Positions 45,525 to 53,681 of a stretch of 64,000 nucleotides of DNA are shown here, one piece after another. Position 1 is the first letter of the stretch, and each line of letters starts with the position of its first letter. Both the position numbers and the translations under genes were made by a program. Source of the DNA: Labrenzia sp. OB1 (GTDB lineage: Bacteria > Pseudomonadota > Alphaproteobacteria > Rhizobiales > Stappiaceae); assembly GCF_001624695.1 (NCBI RefSeq), contig NZ_JSEP01000009.1:151988-215987 (forward strand), read 5' to 3'. The notes under the pieces are model-generated. The model searched no databases. It worked only from the letters and a program-made list of their open reading frames with translations, and was not told where the DNA came from.

Positions 45525-45592
45525 ATATGGGTCGGTTCGTCCGGAAAAAGTTCCAAAGACCGAAAACCTGAAACATGTGCTGAGAAACAACC

Positions 45593-46300
45593 GTGTCACT
45601 GATGAAAAACGCTACCATCGATCTCCCCTCCTTGCCACGTCAGCGGCTCGGCGATCAAATCGCCGATGTTCTTCGCCAACAAATCCTGTTGGGGCAGTTG
45701 CCTCCTGGCAAGAATATTCCGGAACGGGAAACCGCAGCTGCCCTCGGAGTGAGCCGCACGCCTTTGCGAGAAGGGCTTCTTGTTCTTGAAGCAGAGGGCC
45801 TTGTCGAAATGTCGCCCTCGAAAAGCCCGGTCGTGGCAAATCCCACATTTGTCGAGGTAAGCAACCTGCTTCTGGTGCAGTCGGCCCTGGAAGGGCTTGC
45901 GGGAGAATGTGCCTGCGACGAGGCCTCCGAGGGTGAAATCGACAAGATCGAGGACATGCACAAGATGATGCTCGCAAATGTGCAGGAGCCCGACCAAATA
46001 AAATTTTTCCAGATCGACATGGCCTTTCACGAGGCGATCGTCGCTTCTACGAAGAACGCTTCTCTGATCAAGACACACAAACAGTACCACTCGCGCCTGT
46101 GGCGGGTCCGGTTCCTGTCCGCGCGTCACCGGGCCGCCCGGGACAAGGCGATGATCGATCACGGCCGGATCGTCGAAGGGCTTCGGCTGCGTGACAAGGA
46201 GCAGGTTTCCTCCGAAATGAGAGAACACCTGAGGCGTGCAATCGACAACATCAGAATTGTGTTCGCCGAGGAGGAAACCTCCACGGCTGGCAATGGTTGA
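45593..46300 (+). CDS. GntR/FCD-family regulator of the sugar-acid locus
   Basis: A 235-residue regulator. N-terminal winged helix: QRLGDQIADVLRQQILLGQLPPGKNIPERETAAALGVSRTPLREGLLVLEAEGLVEM. The C-terminal FCD domain has the metal-binding pattern seen in FadR-type sensors of hydroxy and sugar acids, with FFQIDMAFHEAIVASTKN and the late helices. The start may be GTG 45593 or ATG 45602; neither has a strong binding site. The gene is followed after 14 nt by the dehydratase, so it is likely autoregulated through the palindrome at 45513. Confidence 0.9.
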   Translation: MSLMKNATIDLPSLPRQRLGDQIADVLRQQILLGQLPPGKNIPERETAAALGVSRTPLREGLLVLEAEGLVEMSPSKSPVVANPTFVEVSNLLLVQSALEGLAGECACDEASEGEIDKIEDMHKMMLANVQEPDQIKFFQIDMAFHEAIVASTKNASLIKTHKQYHSRLWRVRFLSARHRAARDKAMIDHGRIVEGLRLRDKEQVSSEMREHLRRAIDNIRIVFAEEETSTAGNG

Positions 46301-46314
46301 GGGGCAGACAGGGA

Positions 46315-48108
46315 ATGGACAAGTATCGTTCGAAGTATTTGGCCAAGTCCAGATTGAGGTCGCAGGAATGGTTCAACAATCCGAACAATCCGGCGATGAC
46401 GGCCCTCTATCTGGAGCGCTATCAGAATAACGGCTTCACGCCGGAAGAACTCCAGTCCGGCCGGCCTGTTGTCGGTATCGCCCAGTCCGGTTCCGAACTG
46501 ACACCCTGCAACAAGATCCATCTTCTGCTTTCCGAGCGGATCAAGGCAGGCATTCGTGACGGCGGCGGGATACCGATCGAGTTTCCGATCCATCCGCTGC
46601 ACGAGAACGGCAAGAGACCGACAGCGGCTCTGGACCGCAACCTCGCCTATCTGGGTCTGGTGGAGGTGCTGCACGGGTATCCGCTGGACGGTGTTGTTCT
46701 GACAACCGGATGTGACAAGACCACACCGGCGATGCTGATGGGAGCCGCCACCGTGGATCTGCCGGCAATCGTTCTGTCGGGGGGGCCGATGCTGGACGGC
46801 TGGTGGAAAGGCGAACTGGCGGGTTCAGGCACGATCATCTGGGAAAGCAGGCGGCTGCTCGCTGAAGGGGTCATCGATTACGACGAGTTCATCAGCCGCG
46901 TTTGCGCTTCCGCGCCGTCGCTGGGCCATTGCAACACGATGGGCACAGCAAGCACGATGAATGCCCTGGCTGAAGCGCTGGGAATGAGCCTGCCGGGCTG
47001 CGCCGCCATTCCGGCGCCGTTCCGCGAGCGCATGGGGATGGCCTATGAGACGGGCAAGCGCATCGTCGCGATGGTGGAAGAGGATCTGACCCCGTCGAAA
47101 GTGCTGACACGCGAGGCGTTCGAAAACGCCATCCGGGTTGCAACCGCAATAGGAGGGTCCACCAACGCGCCCCCGCATCTGCAGGCGATCGCGCGGCATA
47201 TCGGCGTCGATCTCGATATTCATGACTGGCAGAAGCAAGGGTATGATCTGCCGCTTCTCGTCAACATGCAGCCGGCGGGCAAATATCTGGGCGAACGTTT
47301 CTTCCGGGCAGGGGGCATTCCCGCGGTCATGGGGGAATTGCTTCAGGAAGGGCTGTTGCATGACGATGTTCTGACGGTTTCCGGCAAGACACTGGCGGAA
47401 AATCTTGTCGATACCAGAAGCAGTGACCACGAGGTGATCGCGAGCGTGGCCAATCCGTTGCGCAAGAAGGCCGGGTTCATGGTTCTGAGCGGGAATCTGT
47501 TCGATTCCGCACTGATGAAGACCAGTGTGATCTCGGAGACGTTCCGGGCACGCTTTCTGAGCAAACCGGGGGCGGAAAACGTGTTCGATGCGCGGGCTGT
47601 CGTGTTCGAGGGGCCTGAACACTACCATGCGACACTGAACGATCCGGAGCTGGGTATCGACGAGGGCTGCATCCTGTTTATCCGGGGCACCGGCTGCGTC
47701 GGTTTTCCCGGGTCTGCAGAGGTCGTGAACATGCAGCCGCCGGACGCGCTTTTGAAAGAGGGGGTCATGCATCTGCCGACCGTTGGCGACGGCAGACAGT
47801 CGGGCACATCGGAAAGCCCCTCCATTCTCAATGCGTCGCCGGAGTCGGTTGTCGGCGGTGGTCTTGCCTTGCTCAAGAATGGTGACAAGGTTCGGCTGGA
47901 CCTCAACAACCGCACACTCAATGCGCTGGTGGATGAAGCGGAGTGGAGCGACAGGCGCAAGAGCTGGTCTCCGCCCGATCTGGAGAACCAGACGCCCTGG
48001 CAAGAGTTGTACCGCGCGAATGTCGGCCAACTGGCGGAAGGTGGGTGTCTGGAAATGGCGACGTCCTATCAGAAGGTTCGCCATCAGATGCCGCGCGACA
48101 GCCACTGA
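46315..48108 (+). CDS. IlvD/Edd-family sugar-acid dehydratase
   Basis: A 597-residue iron-sulfur dehydratase. The cluster Cys lies in TPCNKIHLLLSE, LTTGCDKTTPAMLMGAA and SLGHCNTMGTASTMNALAEALGMSLPG. GGSTNAPPHLQAIARH and GDGRQSGTSESPSILNASPESVVGGG complete the family pattern. The TPCN, CDKTTPA combination and length near 590-600 are those of pentonate/hexonate dehydratases (L-arabinonate, D-xylonate, D-gluconate type) rather than biosynthetic IlvD. It would produce a 2-keto-3-deoxy sugar acid. ATG 46315 is used, with GAGGGG at 10 nt; a TTG at 46297 is an alternative. It is in an operon with gntR and SDR. Confidence 0.9.
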   Translation: MDKYRSKYLAKSRLRSQEWFNNPNNPAMTALYLERYQNNGFTPEELQSGRPVVGIAQSGSELTPCNKIHLLLSERIKAGIRDGGGIPIEFPIHPLHENGKRPTAALDRNLAYLGLVEVLHGYPLDGVVLTTGCDKTTPAMLMGAATVDLPAIVLSGGPMLDGWWKGELAGSGTIIWESRRLLAEGVIDYDEFISRVCASAPSLGHCNTMGTASTMNALAEALGMSLPGCAAIPAPFRERMGMAYETGKRIVAMVEEDLTPSKVLTREAFENAIRVATAIGGSTNAPPHLQAIARHIGVDLDIHDWQKQGYDLPLLVNMQPAGKYLGERFFRAGGIPAVMGELLQEGLLHDDVLTVSGKTLAENLVDTRSSDHEVIASVANPLRKKAGFMVLSGNLFDSALMKTSVISETFRARFLSKPGAENVFDARAVVFEGPEHYHATLNDPELGIDEGCILFIRGTGCVGFPGSAEVVNMQPPDALLKEGVMHLPTVGDGRQSGTSESPSILNASPESVVGGGLALLKNGDKVRLDLNNRTLNALVDEAEWSDRRKSWSPPDLENQTPWQELYRANVGQLAEGGCLEMATSYQKVRHQMPRDSH

Positions 48109-48156
48109 CTGAGTTTTTCATCCGATGCAGAGGAGCGTCGGCCGGGAGTTGATGAA

Positions 48157-48966
48157 TTGACGGATACACTATTCGATGTATCGGGAAAAACCGTTCTGAT
48201 TTCAGGCGGCAGCAGGGGTATTGGGCTGGCGATGGCGGAGGCGTTCGCGACGCGTGGCGCGCGGATCGTGATCACCGGCCGCAATGAACAAACACTGCGG
48301 AATGCCTGCGAGACTGCTCCGGCTTCGCCGATCCCGATGACCTATGAAGTTTGCGATGTCAGCGATACGGACACGATCACGGCCTGCATCGACGCGGTCG
48401 TTGCGCAATACGGCCAGATCGATGCCTTGATCAACTGCGCGGGGGTGAATGTCCGCAAGCCGGCCGTCGATTATACCCCTGAAGAATTCGACATGATCAT
48501 GGACATCAATCTGCGCGGCGCGTTCTTCATGGCGCAGGCCGTCGGCAGGCAGATGATCCTTCAGAGCAATGGCTGCGTGATCAACGTGGACAGCCTGTCC
48601 TCTTTCAATTCCCTTGCCCAGGTCGGGCCCTATGGAATGTCGAAAGCCGGTCTGTCCAGCATGACCCGCGTCATGGCTCTGGAATGGGGAAAGCATGGCG
48701 TCCGGGTGAACGGCCTGGCACCTGGCTTCATTCTGACAGATCTTACCGAAAAGCTTTGGTCTGATCCGAATCTGCAAGCCTGGAACAGGACTGTCACGCC
48801 GCTTGGGCGCATGGGCTCCGTAGACGACCTGATCGGCACCGCAATCTTTTTGGCTTCACCCGCCGCGGCTTTCCTGACAGGACAGACAATCAGGGTGGAC
48901 GGCGGCACATCGAGCGGCATCAACTGGCCGATAAACGGGGAATTCGGCATCACGCCGCACGCATGA
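48157..48966 (+). CDS. Short-chain dehydrogenase/reductase (SDR)
   Basis: A 269-residue classical SDR. Cofactor loop SGGSRGIGLAMAEAFATRGAR, NCAGVN, catalytic Ser in NVDSLSSFNSLAQVG and YGMSK as the Tyr-x3-Lys. It ends with a family-typical GQTIRVDGGTSSGINWP. A TTG start at 48157 is used because an upstream ATG runs at once into a stop and GGGAG has correct spacing. It is related to gluconate 5-dehydrogenase and 2-keto-3-deoxy-L-fuconate dehydrogenase types. It would oxidise or reduce a sugar-acid intermediate next to the dehydratase. Confidence 0.9.
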   Translation: MTDTLFDVSGKTVLISGGSRGIGLAMAEAFATRGARIVITGRNEQTLRNACETAPASPIPMTYEVCDVSDTDTITACIDAVVAQYGQIDALINCAGVNVRKPAVDYTPEEFDMIMDINLRGAFFMAQAVGRQMILQSNGCVINVDSLSSFNSLAQVGPYGMSKAGLSSMTRVMALEWGKHGVRVNGLAPGFILTDLTEKLWSDPNLQAWNRTVTPLGRMGSVDDLIGTAIFLASPAAAFLTGQTIRVDGGTSSGINWPINGEFGITPHA

Positions 48967-48970
48967 TGCT

Positions 48971-49000
48971 GCCCGCTTTCAAGGGGACGTGAAAGCGGGC
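48971..49000. terminator. Terminator between SDR and the convergent GST gene
   Basis: Eleven exact pairs, GCCCGCTTTCA with TGAAAGCGGGC, 8-nt loop, then TTACTTC. It begins 4 nt after the SDR stop. The T-run is short, so its efficiency may be moderate. Confidence 0.65.
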
Positions 49001-49015
49001 TTACTTCACCTCGGG

Positions 49016-49666
49016 TTACCGCAGAGGCGCAGCGGCGTTATCTGACATGGGGGCCGGCGGCTGCCTGGTGTCTGTGAATGCGGGCACCGCGGCTTCGAAC
49101 GCATCCAGCCAGGCAACCAACCCGGGATAATCTCGGCGCCATTCTCCGCCATAGCGCATGTCGAGATATCCAAGAGAGCAGGCCAGCGTCAATGTGCCTG
49201 CCGTGACATCGGCCGCGGACGCCGGCGCGGGAGGCGTATTTTCCTCGAAATACGCCAAGCCTCGCTCCATCTTTGCTCCCTGGTAGGCGTCCCATGCGGG
49301 ATCGCGATACTGCTTTTCCTTGAAGCGCTTTTCGTAAATCCGAAGGATCGCAGCGTCCATGATGCCGTCTGCGAGAGCCTGCTCGCGCAGCACCGCGAAG
49401 CGGGCCTCGCCTTCCGGAAATAGGTTGCCGCCACCAGCCAGAAAATCAAGATATTCGATGATGACGGGGCTGTCATACAGCACGTCGCCGTTCTCCAGCA
49501 CGAGCGCCGGAATTTTTCCGAGGGGGTTCTGGTTCCGAATGCTGTCGGACGGATCCGCGGTGTTGGTGTCTTCCACCGTGATCTTGTCTTTCAGGCCGAG
49601 GATCGCCGCGGCAATTTTCACCTTGCGGCCGAAAGGGGAAGGGGGAGACGAACGTAATTTCATCAT
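49016..49666 (-). CDS. Glutathione S-transferase family protein
   Basis: A 216-residue GST: thioredoxin-like N-domain with MKLRSSPPSPFGRKVKIAA (Ser as the likely active residue), NPLGKIPALVLENGDVLYDSPVIIEYLD (cis-Pro and the glutathione-binding DSP), and an all-helical C-domain ending in DYPGLVAWLDAFEAAVPAF. AGGAG lies about 10 nt before ATG 49666. It faces the sugar-acid operon, with the RNase T2 gene upstream on the same strand, and is probably separately expressed. Confidence 0.92.
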   Translation of the reverse strand: MMKLRSSPPSPFGRKVKIAAAILGLKDKITVEDTNTADPSDSIRNQNPLGKIPALVLENGDVLYDSPVIIEYLDFLAGGGNLFPEGEARFAVLREQALADGIMDAAILRIYEKRFKEKQYRDPAWDAYQGAKMERGLAYFEENTPPAPASAADVTAGTLTLACSLGYLDMRYGGEWRRDYPGLVAWLDAFEAAVPAFTDTRQPPAPMSDNAAAPLR

Positions 49667-49715
49667 GGTTCAGGCTCCTGAACAGAGAGGTTTGAAAAAT
49701 GCGGCCGGTGAGGTC

Positions 49716-50375
49716 TTACCGGGCGCCGGGTGGGGGAACTTCGAAGCTGTCGGACCGGCATCCGGCACGGTCAACGGCGGTGCAGGAGCGGAACGCCAGA
49801 TCCTTCGTCAGGCAGATGCGGACTTCCTCCAGCTCTCCCCGGTCGCAGGTGACGGCCATGCCATCTTCCTGTAACCCCGGATTTGCAAGGCGGAAGGCCT
49901 TTTCAACTGTTGCCGGTGCGGCTTTGCCGCGCTTGTCCAGTTTCTTGAAGACGCCTGGAATGGCAATCTTCTCATAAGCCCGGCGGGTCAGGCCGAAATA
50001 ATCCTCCGGATCGAGACCGGAGCAAGTGCCATGTTTGCGCCACTGGTGGAAGACAAGGGAATGACTGGGCATGATGTCTTCCATATCCACGGCGATCCGT
50101 CGATCTATCCGCTCCGGCATGCCCGGACAGGATTGCGGGTATCCCCGCTCATATTGCGGCCAGAGGCCGTGCACCACGAAGCGATAAGGATCGGCGACAT
50201 CGCACTGGTAAGGATTGACAGCCTTGCCTTCCTGCTTGCAGTAAGTCGGCGACCAGGAAAGAGACAGGACGTAAAAACCGAACTCCCCTGGCTGGTCCGC
50301 CAGGGTGGCTGTAGATATCAGGCCGCTTGCCAGGAGGCAGAAGATCTTCAGCCACGCTCGGCTCGGGAGCGCCAT
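49716..50375 (-). CDS. Secreted RNase T2-family ribonuclease
   Basis: A 219-residue nuclease with a signal peptide (MALPSRAWLKIFCLLASG, then STATLADQ). Both catalytic segments are intact: FVVHGLWPQYERG with the first His (CAS I), and MPSHSLVFHQWRKHGTCSG with Glu/His (CAS II). Paired Cys for disulfides are present (YCKQEG, QCDVADP, SCPGMP). Such enzymes cut RNA at 2',3'-cyclic phosphate in the periplasm or outside the cell, for nutrient gain or in competition. ATG 50375 is chosen; the ORF to 50777 is non-homologous. It follows a small secreted protein gene by 16 nt. Confidence 0.93.
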   Translation of the reverse strand: MALPSRAWLKIFCLLASGLISTATLADQPGEFGFYVLSLSWSPTYCKQEGKAVNPYQCDVADPYRFVVHGLWPQYERGYPQSCPGMPERIDRRIAVDMEDIMPSHSLVFHQWRKHGTCSGLDPEDYFGLTRRAYEKIAIPGVFKKLDKRGKAAPATVEKAFRLANPGLQEDGMAVTCDRGELEEVRICLTKDLAFRSCTAVDRAGCRSDSFEVPPPGAR

Positions 50376-50391
50376 GGAAAGGCCTTTTCGT

Positions 50392-50844
50392 TCAGCGCGG
50401 GCGCATGGTGCTGCAATGGTCGCCGTAGACGTGCCATTTGTCGAGAGGCGCCATACAGGCCTCCACGTTCCAGCCAATGCCGAGAAAACCGCCGTGTTCC
50501 TCGACGAGATAGTGGACGGACTGGAAGCTGCCGTCCGAGAGGCTGGCCTTGCCGTGGCAGTACCGGCGCGCGACCGGGCTGATGTCCGCCTGGTAACCGG
50601 TTTCGCGTATGTCATCGATGCCGGTGATGGTGCGGCCGTCGTAATAGTCCCTTCTGGCGCTCGCGACAGAACCCGCAACGGCACTTTGAACGGAGGCTGC
50701 GGTGCAGGCGGGCAGACGGTTCTCATCGCCGAAGGAGAAATAGACGCGGTTGTCTTCCGCGGTGGCCGGGACCGCAAGGCCCGCGCAGAGAGTGAGGACA
50801 GTTAGGAGGGGCAGGAAAAAGCGGGTGAAACGAGCAATATGCAC
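50392..50844 (-). CDS. Small secreted protein of unknown function, upstream of RNase T2
   Basis: A 150-residue protein with a signal peptide (IARFTRFFLPLLTVLTLCAGLAVPATA) and a mature part with at least five Cys (ACTAASV, YCHGKAS, EACMAPL, DHCSTM among them). No known domain is recognised. GTG 50844 is the likely start, with GGAG upstream. It lies 16 nt before the RNase T2 gene, so the two are cotranscribed and both exported. A role as inhibitor, partner or folding aid for the nuclease is speculation; independent function is equally possible. Confidence 0.7.
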   Translation of the reverse strand: MHIARFTRFFLPLLTVLTLCAGLAVPATAEDNRVYFSFGDENRLPACTAASVQSAVAGSVASARRDYYDGRTITGIDDIRETGYQADISPVARRYCHGKASLSDGSFQSVHYLVEEHGGFLGIGWNVEACMAPLDKWHVYGDHCSTMRPR

Positions 50845-50942
50845 GGCAGAAACTCCAGTATGCGAACTGAGAGGACGACGATGGGGGAGGGCAGGCCCGA
50901 GGTCAAGCATTGATCCAGGCAAAAGTGACCGGTTCCGGCTGT

Positions 50943-51791
50943 TTATTCGCCGATCAGCTGGGTGACGTTCCAACCTGCTCCGGGCCCCAGATGCAGGACA
51001 TCACTAAGCCATGGCAAGACCACGCGCATCTCGCCGTCCAGCGTGAATGGCGCGTTGATGAGGGTCATGCCGGAGCCGAGCATACGCATATCCGGGCCGC
51101 TCTTGCCGGTATTGAGTTCCAGTGTCAGGACATCGCGCAGACCGGATTCCCTGAACGTTTCGTGCATTCGCCGAACCGCCCTGGCGTCCTTCAGCGGATA
51201 CCAGATGGCATAAGTGCCTCCGGGCCATTTCTTCCAGCCACCGACAACCGCCTCGGTCATCCGCTCGAATTCGCCGGTTTCCTCGAAGGCGGGATCGATC
51301 AGCACGAGCCCGCGTTTTTCCTTGGGGGGGAGAAAGCCGCCCAGCGCGAGCCAGCCGTCCAGATGAATGGTCTTGACCTGATGGTCACCGGTGAAGAGAT
51401 CCGACAGGGTTTTGAAGTCCGCCGGATGCAGTTCCGTCAGCGTGAGCCGGTCGTTGGAGCGCATCAGGCTGCGCGCGAGCACTGGCGAGCCCGGATAGAG
51501 CTTCAGCCCGCCGTCCGGATTGAGCGCACGAACGACGTCAAGCCAGGGTGCCAGAAGTTCGCCAACCGGAGCCGGTATATCGGCGGCCAGTATTCTGCCG
51601 ATCCCCTGTTGCCACTCCCCAGTCTTCTGCGTTTCCACCGAGGTGAGATCATAGCGGCCGATGCCTGCATGGGTATCGAAGACGCGAAAGGCCTTGTCCT
51701 TGCGCTTGAAATAGACAATGAGCCGCGACAACACGGTGTGCTTCAACACATCGCCGATATTTCCCGCATGGTAGGCGTGCCGGTAGTTCAT
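50943..51791 (-). CDS. rlmJ: 23S rRNA (adenine(2030)-N6)-methyltransferase RlmJ
   Basis: A 282-residue SAM-dependent enzyme that methylates A2030 of 23S rRNA. The start is MNYRHAYHAGNIGDVLKHTVL, an RlmJ hallmark, followed by FDTHAGIGRYDL (SAM loop). Motif IV is VLIDPAFEETGEFERM, where the usual DPPYE of enterobacterial RlmJ reads DPAFE. It overlaps the upstream GNAT gene by 4 nt, so the two are translated in tandem. Confidence 0.92.
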   Translation of the reverse strand: MNYRHAYHAGNIGDVLKHTVLSRLIVYFKRKDKAFRVFDTHAGIGRYDLTSVETQKTGEWQQGIGRILAADIPAPVGELLAPWLDVVRALNPDGGLKLYPGSPVLARSLMRSNDRLTLTELHPADFKTLSDLFTGDHQVKTIHLDGWLALGGFLPPKEKRGLVLIDPAFEETGEFERMTEAVVGGWKKWPGGTYAIWYPLKDARAVRRMHETFRESGLRDVLTLELNTGKSGPDMRMLGSGMTLINAPFTLDGEMRVVLPWLSDVLHLGPGAGWNVTQLIGE

Positions 51792-52315
51792 GGTTGCCGG
51801 TCCGGATCTGCCGGTTGAGGCGGCCGTTGGAGGTACACAACGGCCTTTTCTCCGTGATCGGCTTTGCCGACCTCTTCAAATCCCAGCCTTTTGTGAAACC
51901 TGAGCGATCCCGGATTGGGCGGCCGCTCGTTGACTTCACAGACGAAGCTGCGTCCTGAGCCGGCGAGATGCCGGAAGAGACTGTCATAAAGCGCCTCACC
52001 GATTTTCTGGCCACGCTGCTCTGCGTCAACGGCAATGCGGTCGGTATAGGCAAAATTGGAGAAACGTTCGCTCAGCCAGCGATAGTTCCGGCTTTCGTAG
52101 TTGGTGCCGTCGCCGATGCACAGCAGGAAACCTGCGGGCATATCGTTGATGTCCGCCACCAGGCAGACCAGTGCGGAATTGACGAGGTCGAGCAAATCCT
52201 CGGCTGTCAGTTCGTTGACGGCCGGTACGGATGCGTTGTTCAACGGCAGAAGCTTGCTCAGATCGCCTGGCCTGAATGGCCGCACGATTGCGGTGGGAGA
52301 CGGCCTGGATTTCAT
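51788..52315 (-). CDS. GNAT-family N-acetyltransferase
   Basis: A 175-residue acetyltransferase: RPFRPGDLSKLLPLNNASVPAVNELT, a central beta sheet with FLLCIGDGTNYES, and the acetyl-CoA loop DRIAVDAEQRGQKIGEALYDSLF in the expected Q/R-x-x-G-x-G/A form. NPGSLRFHKRLGFEEVGK follows. ATG 52315 is chosen because AGGTGG lies just upstream; a longer in-frame start at 52354 is possible. It overlaps rlmJ by 4 nt. The substrate is unknown. Confidence 0.88.
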   Translation of the reverse strand: MKSRPSPTAIVRPFRPGDLSKLLPLNNASVPAVNELTAEDLLDLVNSALVCLVADINDMPAGFLLCIGDGTNYESRNYRWLSERFSNFAYTDRIAVDAEQRGQKIGEALYDSLFRHLAGSGRSFVCEVNERPPNPGSLRFHKRLGFEEVGKADHGEKAVVYLQRPPQPADPDRQP

Positions 52316-52645
52316 GAAACCACCTGGATAGGTCCGCTTGCAGGGGACCTGCATGAAAGCGGAGCATTTGAATTGTTCGATAGCGCCGCGTCAGGGCGTC
52401 CGCGGTCCAAGCTGCCTTATAGAGGTTTTTCAGATGAGATTGAAGCGCTGGTGGGATGTTCACAAAGAGCATCGCAGCTGCGTGGCGAAAGGCAGGTACC
52501 CTTGTGTTTTCAGGCCGTGTGCCGACGGAACCGACCGGTCCCGTGCAGAGGCGGATGGGCAGTGTAGATGGTCCCGGCAGTTGTAAATGAATTTGGGCGC
52601 GGTTGACCCACGCCCAAATCGCTCACCCGACGGGTGAGGGAGTTT
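52316..52645. other. Intergenic region holding the terminators of the cold-shock gene
   Basis: Between the GNAT gene and the cold-shock gene. No gene is evident. The right end holds a tandem of two hairpins (52592-52638) that follow the cold-shock stop codon on the minus strand. The rest is unremarkable. Confidence 0.5.
52592..52638 (-). terminator. Tandem hairpins downstream of the cold-shock-domain gene
   Basis: On the minus strand, the first hairpin (CTCACCC/GGGTGAG, 52622-52638) starts 7 nt after the stop codon. The second (nine pairs, ATTTGGGCG/CGCCCAAAT, 52592-52620) follows at once. Neither has a clean T-run on this strand, so they may act in termination or 3' mRNA protection. Confidence 0.55.
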
Positions 52646-53467
52646 TTAGTCCTCGGCCGGCCGGCTGTCTTGCTCGACAGGATTGCCGTTTTCATCGAGA
52701 GCCTGCAGGTCTACAGCCTTCGGGCCCTTGCCACGGCGATCCGGCTCGGTTTCGAAGGAAACCCGTTGGCCGCTGTCCAGGGTGGTAAAGCCAGAGCGTT
52801 CGACGGCGGAGATGTGCACGAACACATCCGCGTCGCCTTCATCGGGTGTGATGAAGCCGAAGCCCTTGTCCGTCTTGAAGAACTTTACCGTTCCGGGTTG
52901 CCGCGGGCCGCGCTCCGCAGGAGGCATGTCCCGGTTCGGGCGCTGCTGACCGAAGCCGCCGCCTTCTCCACCCTCGCGGTTGCCGTAACCTCCACGGCCG
53001 CCAGCGTAACCACCGCCTTCGCGATTGCCGCCACCGTAACCGCCGCCGCCATAACCACCGCCTTCACGGTTGCCGCCGCCATAGCCGCCACCGCCGTAGC
53101 CACCTTCGCGGTTGCCACCGCCATAGCCGCCGCGGTTGCCGCCACCGTAACCGCCTTCGCGATTACCGCCGCCGCCACCGGCATAGCCACCACCTTCGCG
53201 ATTTCCGCCGCCATAGCCACCGCGGCCACCACCGCCGTAGCCACCATCCCGGCCGCCGCCATAACCGCTGTTTCTGTCGTCGCGGCCGTGGCCGCCACCG
53301 TAGTCATTGTCTCGTCCACCGCGGTAGCCGCCATCCCGGCCGCCGCCAAAGTCACCGCCACCGAAATCGCTTCCGCCGAAGTCACTGCCGAAGTCTTGCG
53401 GACCACCAAACTCACGTTTGCCGCCGCGCCGACCACGCGTCCGCCGGTCCGAATCGCCATCGTGCAT
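52646..53467 (-). CDS. Cold-shock-domain protein with long N-terminal Gly-rich (GGNREGG) repeat domain
   Basis: A 273-residue protein. Residues 1 to about 185 are low complexity: Arg/Gly-rich at the start ([15 protein letters not shown]), then GFGGS/GGGDFGG units, and a repeat of [11 protein letters not shown] type (six NREGG copies and one NRGG). The C-terminal 70 residues are a cold-shock domain with both RNA-binding motifs (RNP1 KGFGFI, RNP2 VFVHI). It opens [15 protein letters not shown] and is followed by a charged tail. AGGTGAT precedes ATG 53467. Such RGG and CSD combinations bind RNA and are prone to condensate formation; function in this organism is inference. In plant and animal counterparts the CSD is N-terminal. 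Confidence 0.9.
   Translation of the reverse strand: MHDGDSDRRTRGRRGGKREFGGPQDFGSDFGGSDFGGGDFGGGRDGGYRGGRDNDYGGGHGRDDRNSGYGGGRDGGYGGGGRGGYGGGNREGGGYAGGGGGNREGGYGGGNRGGYGGGNREGGYGGGGYGGGNREGGGYGGGGYGGGNREGGGYAGGRGGYGNREGGEGGGFGQQRPNRDMPPAERGPRQPGTVKFFKTDKGFGFITPDEGDADVFVHISAVERSGFTTLDSGQRVSFETEPDRRGKGPKAVDLQALDENGNPVEQDSRPAED
52960..53330. repeat. In-frame GGNREGG-coding DNA repeats
   Basis: The DNA encoding the Gly-rich half of the cold-shock protein is a tandem repeat with units near 24 to 48 bp, all variants of a motif coding for [11 protein letters not shown]. The repeats are imperfect at codon level, implying age and some drift rather than fresh slippage. They also explain long open frames on the opposite strand, which are not genes. 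Confidence 0.8.
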
Positions 53468-53681
53468 TACCAGATCACCTTACCTGCTGCGCCCTTTCGG
53501 CACATACCGACCAATCTCACCCGCCTTCACAGTCGAGTCACCTCAACCAGACGCACCCGGTACGCCTGCTCAACATTCTGGGATCGGGTTGAAACACTCC
53601 TGCCGCATCCCTATCCAGCCGCTGCGCTTTCATCATAAGGGCGGGAGGGATAAAACCGCAAGAGAATCCTTGGTCCGCGCG

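Noticed and set aside
52960..53330. Regular repeats resembling a CRISPR array
   Set aside because: Units have no unique spacers, vary in length, and stay in frame encoding GGNREGG; they are coding repeats. No cas genes are present.
52634..53638. Long plus-strand frame rich in Ala, Thr and Val, looking like a repeat protein
   Set aside because: It is the antisense of the Gly-rich codons of the cold-shock protein. GGN/GCC codon repeats give open frames on the other strand.
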